Below are positions 1-7,227 of a stretch of 37,895 nucleotides of DNA, piece after piece; position 1 is the stretch's first letter; each line of letters opens with the position of its first letter. The position numbers and the translations under genes are program-made. The notes under the pieces are model-generated. The model was not told the DNA's origin, made no database searches, and was given only the letters and a program-made list of their open reading frames with translations. This stretch comes from Polaromonas sp. (GTDB lineage: Bacteria; Pseudomonadota; Gammaproteobacteria; Burkholderiales; Burkholderiaceae_C): NCBI GenBank assembly GCA_028291905.1, contig JAQGNK010000167.1, positions 1 through 37,895 on the forward strand, written 5' to 3'.

Positions 1-976
1 GCAGGAACACGGCGGTCGAGTAGATGCGGGTCGCCGCCATCACGCCGATGTTCTCGGCATAGGTGGTGACGCCGGTGCCGCCGGCGCTGCCCGACACCAT
101 CGTCGCCAGGCCGTCGCCGATGAAGGCCCGGCCCATGTAGCGGTCCAGGTCCCTGCCGGTCATGGCGGTCACCGCCTTGATGTGGCCCAGGTTTTCGGCC
201 ACCAGGATGATGACCACCGGCACGATCAGCAGCATTGCATGGGTGCTGAACACCGGCGCGGCAAACCCCGGCAGGCCGAACCAGGCGGCGCTGGCCATGC
301 CGGAGAGGTCTATCGGCTTGCCCAGGCCCAGGCCGTTGGTCAGCAGCGCATAGATCAACGACGCGGCGATCAGCCCGACCAGGATCAAGAGGCGCTGCAG
401 CATGCCGCGCGCCAGCACCGCCACGAGCGCCACGCTGACGAAGGTGACCACCTGCATCCAAGCATCGAAGTTGCTGGCGGCCATGTTCTTGATGGGAATG
501 CCGGCCAGGTTCAGGCCGATCACCGCCACCACCGCGCCGGTGACCACCGGCGGCATGAAGCGCTCGATCCAGCGTGTGCCCACTGCCTGCACCAAGGCGC
601 CGATGACTGTGTACACCGCGCCGCAGGCAATGATGCCGCCCAGCGCCAGGCCGATGTTCGCATTCGGCCCCTTGCCGGCATAGCTGGTCGCGGCAATCAC
701 CACGCCGATGAAGGCAAAGCTCGACCCCAGGTAGCTGGGCACCTTGCCGCCGGTGACGGCAAAAAAGATCAGCGTGCCGATGCCGCTCATCAGGATCGCA
801 ATGTTGGGATCGAACCCCATCAGCAGCGGCGCCAGCACCGTCGAGCCGAACATCGCAATCACATGCTGCACGCCCATGAGGGCGGTTTGCGGCCACGGCA
901 GGCGCTCATCGGGCGCGATGACCCCGCCCTGGCGCAGCACGGCGCTGCTTTTTTCGGTCCAGTCCAGCATGCCCAT
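1..976 (-). CDS. uraA: Uracil/pyrimidine permease, NCS2 family (3' end outside window)
   Basis: This gene encodes a nucleobase:cation symporter of the NCS2 family, an inner-membrane carrier for uracil and related bases. The visible product (about 325 residues) begins MGMLDWTEKSS and is a chain of hydrophobic helices. It holds family landmarks such as FGSTVLAPLLMGFDPN near residue 40, AENLGHIKAV, and the TYAENIGVMAATRIYS segment near the window edge; the two glutamates in the last two segments sit where NCS2 proteins bind substrate and proton. I chose the ATG at 976 because AGGAG at 987-983 is 6 bases upstream; an internal ATG at 970 would be too far from it. The C-terminus lies beyond base 1. 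It runs in the same direction as the upstream 1142-5146 group, about 165 bases after the last gene of that group, so co-transcription is possible but not shown. The family call is firm; the exact substrate (uracil, xanthine or other) is not. Confidence 0.9.
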   Translation of the reverse strand, partial: MGMLDWTEKSSAVLRQGGVIAPDERLPWPQTALMGVQHVIAMFGSTVLAPLLMGFDPNIAILMSGIGTLIFFAVTGGKVPSYLGSSFAFIGVVIAATSYAGKGPNANIGLALGGIIACGAVYTVIGALVQAVGTRWIERFMPPVVTGAVVAVIGLNLAGIPIKNMAASNFDAWMQVVTFVSVALVAVLARGMLQRLLILVGLIAASLIYALLTNGLGLGKPIDLSGMASAAWFGLPGFAAPVFSTHAMLLIVPVVIILVAENLGHIKAVTAMTGRDLDRYMGRAFIGDGLATMVSGSAGGTGVTTYAENIGVMAATRIYSTAVFL

Positions 977-1114
977 TCCTTACTCCTGATTGCAAAAGTG
1001 GCAATGCTAATGGAACTGGACAGGCTAATCGTTGAAAACGCACCAATTTGAGGCAAGCGGCGTTTCAGCAAACCCTCGTCAGCCGCTTAACAGGCGCTCG
1101 CCAGACGCTCAAGA

Positions 1115-1130
1115 CCTGCCTGGCGGCAGG
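1115..1130 (-). terminator. Possible hairpin after the diiron protein gene
   Basis: CCTGCC and GGCAGG form a perfect 6-bp stem with a 4-base loop, 12 bases after the stop codon at 1142. There is no T-run, so it is at best a weak or factor-dependent terminator, or a chance GC-rich hairpin. Confidence 0.25.
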
Positions 1131-1141
1131 CCTGGACAGCT

Positions 1142-2704
1142 TCAGCTCCCCAGGCGCAGGAATTGCCGCGTGGCATGCAGGCCCGCCGGCGTCCAGTGCA
1201 GGGCAGGCGACATGGCCTGGACCAGCAGCTGCTTGCGGCCAGCCAGGCCGTCAGCGGCGGCCAGCTCTGCCTGCAGCGCCTGCAGGTCGGCATCAAGCAA
1301 CTCATCCTGGGACACATCCAGCAGATGCAACTGGTCCAGGCCCGTCAGGCCGGCTTGCCGCTGCGCCAGCCGCGCACGCGCCCTGAAGCTGGCGCGGCGC
1401 TGGCCAGCCAGCAGCGCCGGCTCGTCGTCATGGGCCTGGCCGTCCGCCGAACCCGCATCGCCGCGAATCCAGTCGTGGACCAGCTGCAGCTCGTACGGGC
1501 TGAAGACGCCGAACATCTCGGCCTTCTCGCCCTGCAGCAGTTTCCAGAAGCGGCTCTCGGACGCCGGCGCGCCGCGCTTGATCCAGCCGGCCTGCTCAAG
1601 CGCCGCCAAAAAAGCCGGCATGCCTTCTGGCTGGCCCAGCCAGTCGTTGACGCTGCGGCCGGCCACGCGGCAGTAATCCGAATGCGCGCCCAGTCCGGTC
1701 GCGCTCTTGCGCGCAAAGAGGCGGGTCACTTCCCGCTCGATGTCAAAACCGGCGATGACCTCGGTGGTGCCAGTGCCGGCGTTGCTGAGCCGAAATCCGC
1801 TTTGCACCCGGCGCCAGAAATCGTCCGGGCTGCCCAGGCGCGGCAGGTTGTCCAGCACCGCCTGCACCGCCCGCCGCGCATGCCCGCTGTCGGCGTTATC
1901 GACGGTGACGTGGAGAGTGAAATAGTAGGGGTCGATGCCCAACTCATTGAGTTCGTAGGCGGTGATCAGAAGATGCAGCGGCAGCTGCTCATAACCCAGG
2001 TTGAAGCCGATCACCTCAGGCAAAAAATCCTCCACGTTCAGGCCCAGGGCAAGCTGCAGCACCCCCTGGGTGTAGAAATCATCGGGCAGCGCGTCCGCCG
2101 GGCTCAGGCCATGGGTGGTCATCAGCCTGCGGTACAGCAGCACATGGTTCTTGTCGGGTCGGCCTTCGCCGAGTTCCTCGACATAGGTGGCGATCAGGTC
2201 GGCAAAACGCGGGTTCCGCCAGTGCGCCAGCACCCCGTGGAGCCAGGCTCCATCGACCAGCTTGGTGGGCGCCACCGCGCGTAAAAAATACAGCGCATGG
2301 GCGCGGTTCTTGAAATAGCGGCGCGGCTGGCCGGCCTTGCGCTCGGCCAGGTAAGAGCGGTATTTGGCGCTGGCCAGCTGTGCCGAATGATGCATCCAGG
2401 CGCTCAGGTCCTGCGGCATCTCAGGCAGGTCGCACGCCTCGGTCTGCGCCTGCTCCAGCGCATGCGCAAGAAAAGCATACCCATCGAGCCGGGCCGCTTC
2501 GTCGGGCGAGGCGGCCAGCAAGCGCTCGTACAACTGGCGGACCTTGCCCTCGGTGGAGGGCGGCGGCAAATTGCGTGGCGGCAAAGGGCTGGCGGGCAGT
2601 GAGCGTGAAGCGCTGTCAGCGGGGGACGGTCTCCATTCGTGGGCGGCAGCAAACATTGATTTTTGATGGATGTTGAAGAGCTTGCAGTCTGGGCCGGCCA
2701 GCAA
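1142..2704 (-). CDS. Haem-oxygenase-like diiron (iron-containing redox) family protein
   Basis: The product looks like a member of the 'iron-containing redox enzyme' group (haem-oxygenase-like fold, Pfam Haem_oxygenas_2), whose characterised relatives use two irons and O2 for N-oxygenation or oxidative C-C cleavage of small molecules. The supporting pattern is ELGEGRPDKNH (E177 to H187), a second acidic residue in GYEQLP (E239), then HVTVDNADSGHA (H265, D269, H275), which matches the spaced E/H/D ligands of that fold. At up to 520 residues it is longer than the minimal domain (about 230-330); the C-terminal 200 residues are not recognised. The longest frame opens with TTG at 2704. An ATG at 2656 (MFAAAHEW) is a better initiator, but neither has a clear ribosome-binding site. 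It lies 169 bases downstream of the ATP-grasp gene on the same strand. Substrate unknown. Confidence 0.72.
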   Translation of the reverse strand: MLAGPDCKLFNIHQKSMFAAAHEWRPSPADSASRSLPASPLPPRNLPPPSTEGKVRQLYERLLAASPDEAARLDGYAFLAHALEQAQTEACDLPEMPQDLSAWMHHSAQLASAKYRSYLAERKAGQPRRYFKNRAHALYFLRAVAPTKLVDGAWLHGVLAHWRNPRFADLIATYVEELGEGRPDKNHVLLYRRLMTTHGLSPADALPDDFYTQGVLQLALGLNVEDFLPEVIGFNLGYEQLPLHLLITAYELNELGIDPYYFTLHVTVDNADSGHARRAVQAVLDNLPRLGSPDDFWRRVQSGFRLSNAGTGTTEVIAGFDIEREVTRLFARKSATGLGAHSDYCRVAGRSVNDWLGQPEGMPAFLAALEQAGWIKRGAPASESRFWKLLQGEKAEMFGVFSPYELQLVHDWIRGDAGSADGQAHDDEPALLAGQRRASFRARARLAQRQAGLTGLDQLHLLDVSQDELLDADLQALQAELAAADGLAGRKQLLVQAMSPALHWTPAGLHATRQFLRLGS

Positions 2705-2873
2705 GGCGCGTTTATAGGCTTGCTACCCCGCTGCTCGTCGGCGCCTTCCTACCGCTGCCGTCAACCGATTTCCATCAGTCCATTTCCAGCCGGTATGGCG
2801 ATGCCTTGCCTGGGCCAGGCCAAGGCCTGTGCTCCGGCTTCACGCTTGATCTCGGACTGAAATGGAACCGGCA

Positions 2874-4172
2874 TCACAGCCAGCCCAGCGCTGCCAGCCG
2901 CGCCAGGTCGTGTTGCCATACCCGCTCGCCGATGTCCAGGCGGTAGCGCAGGTTGGGCACGACCACCTTGCGCGCCAGCCGGTAGGCCGCGTCGCTGGCG
3001 GCCTGCACGCTGGCGCCGGTGCCGGTCGCCACGCCGACATAGCCGCAGCTGCCGCTGGTCACTAGGTGCCCGCCCAGCCGCGCCACTTCGGCGAAATAGA
3101 GGGCGGCATGGTCAGCGGCCGTCATGCCCGGATGAAAGCAGATCGGCTCGCCCTTCGACAGCTCGGCATAGCCGTGCGAATACGGAAAAGGCGGGACTGT
3201 CAGCACCACGCCGGCGGCAAAGCCGGGCTGGGTGGAGATGCGCAGGCCGTCCCGGCGCAGCATGCGGCGAAAAATCGCTTCCCAGCCTTCTTCGTGCAGC
3301 GCCTCGCAGATTGCAAAGCCGGGGTAGCCGAAGCGGCTGGTGAATTCGAGCGGCCACAAACCGTCCTCATTGGCAATCATGTTCAGGTTGATATAGCCGC
3401 AGTAGCCGCTGTCCCGCAGCAGTGGCGCCACCTTGGCCAGCGAGGCGTCGAAGAGCTTTTCAGCGCCCCGGTAGCTGACGATGGTGCCCATCTCGCCGGT
3501 CAACTCGCCCAGTTCGCCCGGAAAGAACCGCTTGTGCTCGAAGTCGATGCAGGCCGGCGCCAGGAAGTCCTCGCCGTTGAAATAGGCCCCGACGCCGACC
3601 TCCACACCCTGTACGAACTGCATCAGCACGAAGTCGGGCAGCGGCTGCGCGGCATGGTGCATTTGATACATCCCCAGCAGCGCCAGCATGTCGGCGGCGT
3701 CGTCCATCTCGCCGATGTAGTTGCGGCTGCGCGGGCTGTCGGCGCCGTTGAACTTGAGCACAAAGCGCCCGCCCCGCCGGCGCAGGAAATCAATGGCGCT
3801 GGCGTAGTCGGTGAAGCCGTGGCTGGCAGCGGTGCACAGGCCAAAGCCGCGCAGCGCCGCCTGTCCAAATTCGCGTTCGGCCTCCAGCCGGTCGCCCAGG
3901 GCGCTGCCGCCAATCACCTGAAAACCATCCCGCCGCAGCGCATCCTGTGCATGTCCGTTTATGGCTGACTCAAACAAGGCGATGCCATCCACGCCAGCCT
4001 CGCGCAGCCAGCCCAGCTCGGCCTGCCAGTCGTCGGTGAAGTCGAGCATGCCGCCGTACACGTCTTTCGAGGCCTCATGCGCGACGAACACCCTTACCTC
4101 ATGGCCGCGCGCCGCCAGCCCGTGGTACAGGGCGCCCAGGTCGTTGTATTCGCCGATGCCCAGGAACCTCAT
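2874..4172 (-). CDS. ATP-grasp ligase related to phosphoribosylamine-glycine ligase (PurD-like paralogue)
   Basis: The 432-residue product resembles PurD (GARS), the ATP-grasp enzyme that joins glycine to phosphoribosylamine. It has an N-terminal Rossmann-like start, an ATP-grasp core with FVLKFNG near residue 137, GVEVGVGAYFNG at 189-200, and GYINLNMIANEDGLWPLEF at about 259-277. The metal and phosphate-binding stretch, EFNARFGDPE in true PurD, here reads EFTSRFGYPG (276-285), so the Asn and the Asp-Pro-Glu are changed. I infer a ligase that has moved to another carboxylate/amine pair rather than the housekeeping purine enzyme. Its ATG at 4172 overlaps the stop of the methyltransferase gene (ATGA), so the two are translationally coupled. 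Its position between a methyltransferase and a diiron oxidase suggests a role in making or tailoring a small amide-containing metabolite. Fold assignment good; reaction unknown. Confidence 0.75.
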   Translation of the reverse strand: MRFLGIGEYNDLGALYHGLAARGHEVRVFVAHEASKDVYGGMLDFTDDWQAELGWLREAGVDGIALFESAINGHAQDALRRDGFQVIGGSALGDRLEAEREFGQAALRGFGLCTAASHGFTDYASAIDFLRRRGGRFVLKFNGADSPRSRNYIGEMDDAADMLALLGMYQMHHAAQPLPDFVLMQFVQGVEVGVGAYFNGEDFLAPACIDFEHKRFFPGELGELTGEMGTIVSYRGAEKLFDASLAKVAPLLRDSGYCGYINLNMIANEDGLWPLEFTSRFGYPGFAICEALHEEGWEAIFRRMLRRDGLRISTQPGFAAGVVLTVPPFPYSHGYAELSKGEPICFHPGMTAADHAALYFAEVARLGGHLVTSGSCGYVGVATGTGASVQAASDAAYRLARKVVVPNLRYRLDIGERVWQHDLARLAALGWL

Positions 4173-5146
4173 GGCGCCGGCCCGGCTGGCCCGCCCAGCA
4201 CCAGCGGACGCGTCGCCACCAGCGCCACGGCGGCGATGCGCTCGGCTTGCCGGTAGGCCGGTGCGTCGAGTTCCTCGCCGAACACATCCGGGTCAATCTC
4301 GCGGTAGCTGAAAGGGCAGCCGGCCTGGCGCAGCAGCGCTTGCGCCTCCTGCCCGAACGCATCCTGGCCATCGACCACCGGCGCGCCGGTGTAGAGCACC
4401 AGCCGCCCGCCGGGCGCCAGCCGCGCCAATCCTTCGCGCACGATGCGCAGCGACAGCCCGCTGCCCAGCGGCCCGCCGCCGTGGCGGTAGGTACGCTCGC
4501 CGGCGTCGAGCAGATAGGGCGGGTTGGCGACGATCAGGTCAAAGCCGTCGCCCAGCGCTTCATACAGGTCGCTTTGTTGGAACCGCACCGCCGGCAGGCC
4601 TGCCAGCGCAGCATTGGCGCGGGCAAACTCCAGCGCCTGCGGATTGATGTCGGCCAGCAGCAGCTCCGTGCGGCCCGCCGGGCTGGCCAGCGCCGCCGCG
4701 ATGCCACCGGGGCCGGCGCCGCAGCCGATGTCGAGGATGCGGGTGCCGTCCGGAAGCGGCTGGCGGGCCAACTCTGCTTCGATCAGCGCGGCGAAGCGGT
4801 AGGTATCGGGGCCAAAGAACACCGCGTCCGCTGCGGTCGTGGGATAAGCCGAGTGGGCGTAAAGCTGGCCGCCCAGCGTTGAAAACCGCACCTTGCTGTG
4901 CAGCAGCTCGCCGCGCTGCGCCACCAGGCCGCTGTCACGCAACCAGACCATGGGAGCGGTCGGTAGCAGATCAGCCGGAAACGGACGGCTCCAGCCGAAC
5001 ACATCGCGCAGCGTGCTGGCGACTTCGGCGCCACGCCGCACATTGACGCGGCCATGGGTGGTGGGCGTGACGGTGGTAAAGGCGTAGCCGGCTTGCCGCA
5101 GCCAGCAACCCAGCAAAACCAGCGAATCGGGAACGGGCAGCGTCAT
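4169..5146 (-). CDS. Class I SAM-dependent methyltransferase with NPPY motif
   Basis: The 325-residue product has a SAM-binding motif I, LDIGCGAGPG (138-147), an acidic motif II at ADINPQALEFA, and an NPPY motif (208-211), which together mark the MTS/PrmC/RlmG-type superfamily that methylates amide or exocyclic amino nitrogens of protein glutamine or nucleic acid bases. The roughly 120 residues before the SAM domain act as an extra, possibly substrate-binding, region. I used the ATG at 5146 as the start. It is the first gene of the minus-strand group and overlaps the following ATP-grasp gene by four bases, so a shared task is likely. Alone it would be annotated as an rRNA or release-factor type methyltransferase. 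Next to a ligase and a diiron oxidase, N-methylation of a small metabolite is an equally good hypothesis. Confidence 0.8.
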   Translation of the reverse strand: MTLPVPDSLVLLGCWLRQAGYAFTTVTPTTHGRVNVRRGAEVASTLRDVFGWSRPFPADLLPTAPMVWLRDSGLVAQRGELLHSKVRFSTLGGQLYAHSAYPTTAADAVFFGPDTYRFAALIEAELARQPLPDGTRILDIGCGAGPGGIAAALASPAGRTELLLADINPQALEFARANAALAGLPAVRFQQSDLYEALGDGFDLIVANPPYLLDAGERTYRHGGGPLGSGLSLRIVREGLARLAPGGRLVLYTGAPVVDGQDAFGQEAQALLRQAGCPFSYREIDPDVFGEELDAPAYRQAERIAAVALVATRPLVLGGPAGPAP

Positions 5147-5298
5147 TTGAAAACCGCAGTTTAAAGAAAGATGCAGCCTAATCTACCCGCCGCCCGGCCA
5201 GCTGGCTGTCGGCGGCTTCTACGATGAGCTGTAGGAAACCGGCGGCGCGCAGCCCGGAGCAGGCCAGGCCGGGCGCTACGCTTGCCGACGCGGTATTT

Positions 5299-5343
5299 GC
5301 TATTTATTTAATAGCTGCAGCGCAGGCAACACCTGCGCTGCAG
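5299..5343. repeat. Repeat family A, double hairpin (possible terminator of 5388-6125 gene)
   Basis: GCTATT and AATAGC form a small stem at 5299-5315, followed at once by a perfect 12-bp stem (5315-5326 with 5332-5343, loop CAACA). This AT-rich palindrome plus GC-rich arm is the layout of a short repeat found about ten more times in the window. Here it lies about 45 bases after the stop of the minus-strand phosphatase gene, where it could end transcription. Confidence 0.75.
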
Positions 5344-5387
5344 GCCTGAATGATGTATTAAATTCGATTTTCGGACTGCTGGGCGCT

Positions 5388-6125
5388 CTAGTGGCGCCAG
5401 GAAGCCAGCCCGCCGGCCCGCGGCCCGAGCAGCGCGGTCAGGCTGTGCAGGTCCAGCAAGGTGAAATGCCCCTGGCCCGGCCGCCAGCCGCCGGTGTCGA
5501 TGAAATACACATTGCCCAGCACTTGCATCACCGGCAGCGTGGTGTGGCCATGCACCACGGCGCGGACATGCTTGATGGGGTCTGCATCGCCGCAAAGCAG
5601 GCGCTCCCTGGACCATAGGCAGCAGTCCAGCGCATCATGGGACAAGGGCTGGCGCATCGCGTCCCAGTCGTCGTGCGGACAGTCGGCATGCACCAGGCCG
5701 ACTAGGCCCTTGGGCGTCTGCACCTCCATGGCCACGGGCAGCGCGGCCAGGCGCTCGCCAATGCGCTGGCGCTCATCGCCCCTCACTTGGTCGAGCCACA
5801 GGCCGCCGTTGGCCCGGTGATCGACATCCAGGCACGGGTGGCCCAGCGCGCTGCGCCAGGTCATGAAGTCGTGGTTGCCGCAGATGGCGTGAAACCAGGG
5901 CTTGTCCAGCCAGTCCAGCACCTGCCCGGACTCTGGCCCCCGGTCCACCAGGTCGCCCACCGAGAACAGCCGGTCGGTGGCCGGCGAAAAGCCGATGCCG
6001 TCGAGCGCCCGCTGCAGCGCGCTGAAGGCGCCGTGGATATCGCCCACCGCGAAATCCCGCCCCGCCCGGTTCATGTCGTAGTGGACGAGCGCGGCGTTGA
6101 CCTGGAGGGATTCGGGGGGGTTCAT
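5388..6125 (-). CDS. Metallophosphoesterase (PrpA-like serine/threonine or diadenosine phosphatase type)
   Basis: The 245-residue product belongs to the calcineurin-like phosphoesterases. All ligand blocks of the two-metal centre are present and in order: GDIHG, GDLVDRGP, GNHD, a later histidine in the VHAD segment, and VVHGHT. The size and the LFSVGDLVDRGPESGQVL type motif fit the bacterial PrpA/PrpB and ApaH branch of cytoplasmic phosphatases, which act on phosphoproteins or Ap4A. I used the ATG at 6125 (MNPPESLQV). It is flanked by non-coding DNA on both sides, so it appears monocistronic. Exact substrate cannot be read from sequence. Confidence 0.88.
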   Translation of the reverse strand: MNPPESLQVNAALVHYDMNRAGRDFAVGDIHGAFSALQRALDGIGFSPATDRLFSVGDLVDRGPESGQVLDWLDKPWFHAICGNHDFMTWRSALGHPCLDVDHRANGGLWLDQVRGDERQRIGERLAALPVAMEVQTPKGLVGLVHADCPHDDWDAMRQPLSHDALDCCLWSRERLLCGDADPIKHVRAVVHGHTTLPVMQVLGNVYFIDTGGWRPGQGHFTLLDLHSLTALLGPRAGGLASWRH

Positions 6126-6493
6126 GTCATGGTGTCGAAGGGTTTCATGGTTCCATAGGGTAATCGTGAAGGCTTGCCTTTTCCAGTGCGTTGGCCGGTG
6201 CCGGCTTGCGGCGGGTTGCCGCTAAAACAGCGGCGTGGCGCGCCGGCAGCGGCTGAAAACAGGCAGTTCGCGCCGGCGAGTCAGGGCGCCATAGCAGATG
6301 GAAACCAGTTGGAAAATTTGTAAGCAAGTAATTGACCAATGCTTTTCTTTTTCTGGTGGAGGTAGCCGTGGCAAAGACGCCCGGCAGACCTGGCCTTACG
6401 CAACGAGCTTGACAGTTGCAGGATTTATATAAAAAAGCGTGGCAACCCAGGCAATGACAGCGCAGGCAGCTATTAAAAAACGAGCAACTTGGC
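6126..6493. other. Intergenic stretch with a partial repeat A
   Basis: No gene was recognised in this stretch. A piece of repeat A (GCGCAGGCAGCTATT) lies at about 6460-6474, close to the 3' end of the isochorismatase-like gene. The rest is unremarkable, apart from a more AT-rich patch at 6300-6350 and 6420-6440 that probably holds the phosphatase promoter on the minus strand; no convincing -35/-10 pair was found. Confidence 0.6.
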
Positions 6494-7033
6494 TCAGGCC
6501 GCGATTTGCAGGGCCTGCGTGGTCACCAGGCGAACCGTCGGCCCAAAGCTTGAGATATTGGCCAGCGTCAGGTTGTGGTGCTGCACAACTTGTTGCGGGC
6601 TCAGCACCGCATTGCCGGCGGACGTGTGCGCGTCCTCGACCAGCCGCACCGGATAGCCCAGCGCCAGGGCGCGGCGGGTAGTGGTGTCGATGCAGAACTC
6701 GCTGTGCATGCCGCAGACGATCAGCTCGGTGATGTTGCGGCGTTGCAGCAGTTCGTGCAGCCCCGTGCCGAGAAATGAATCCGGCGTGGTTTTCCTGACC
6801 CGAAGGTCCTCCGGCCCGGCCTGCAGGCCATCGGCCAATTGCCAGGCGCGGGAGGCGTATTCCAGGTAGCCGGGGCCGGATTCATGCTGGACAAAGATCA
6901 CCGGTGCGCCAGCCTGGCGGGCTTTGGCGGCAACCTGGTTGATGTGGGCGATGACTTCATCGCTTGCGAATGCCTTGCCATCTCCTTCGCAAAGGCCTTG
7001 CTGGACATCGATGATGAGAAGGGCGGTTTTCAT
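6494..7033 (-). CDS. Isochorismatase-like cysteine hydrolase
   Basis: The 179-residue product is a member of the isochorismatase/nicotinamidase-like cysteine hydrolases, cytoplasmic enzymes that cleave amide or vinyl-ether bonds. The catalytic triad is visible: Asp in ALLIIDVQ near residue 9, Lys in the RVRKTTPDSF segment, and Cys in VCGMHSEFCID. I chose the ATG at 7033 (MKTALLIIDVQ) because AGGA lies about 6 bases upstream and the family normally starts directly at the first beta strand; a longer frame from 7075 would add 14 unsupported residues. No partner genes are nearby and the substrate is unknown. Confidence 0.85.
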   Translation of the reverse strand: MKTALLIIDVQQGLCEGDGKAFASDEVIAHINQVAAKARQAGAPVIFVQHESGPGYLEYASRAWQLADGLQAGPEDLRVRKTTPDSFLGTGLHELLQRRNITELIVCGMHSEFCIDTTTRRALALGYPVRLVEDAHTSAGNAVLSPQQVVQHHNLTLANISSFGPTVRLVTTQALQIAA

Positions 7034-7110
7034 AAGGAATCCTGTGCGGGTATGCAACATTTTAGGAACGCTCAAGAAACAGAGCCTGCCTGGCTTGGGC
7101 CTTGTTAACG

Positions 7111-7227
7111 CTATCGAATCGCCTCGGCAATGCGCGCAACGGTAATAAAGTCAGCAAACATCACATCAGTCATGTCATAGCGCGTAAACACGCGCTGCCA
7201 GGCCTTGAGCCGGCGAAACATTCGCTC
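7111..7227 (-). pseudogene. IS5-family transposase, C-terminal remnant
   Basis: Read on the minus strand this piece gives E-RMFRRLKAWQRVF followed by a TRYDMTDVMF-like end and a stop at 7111-7113. That is the C-terminus of an IS5-type DDE transposase, beginning exactly at the catalytic glutamate of the Y(2)R(3)E(6)K signature. The upstream part of the same gene lies 2.37 kb away at 9598 and beyond, separated by the serine-recombinase element. Confidence 0.85.

Noticed and set aside
182-1051. A 289-codon plus-strand open frame across the permease
   Set aside because: Shadow of the permease gene; extreme His/Gln/Arg content and no recognisable domain.
6409-6432. TTGACA followed by a TATATA stretch as a plus-strand promoter
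   Set aside because: Spacing is about 11 bases instead of 16-18 and no plus-strand gene follows.
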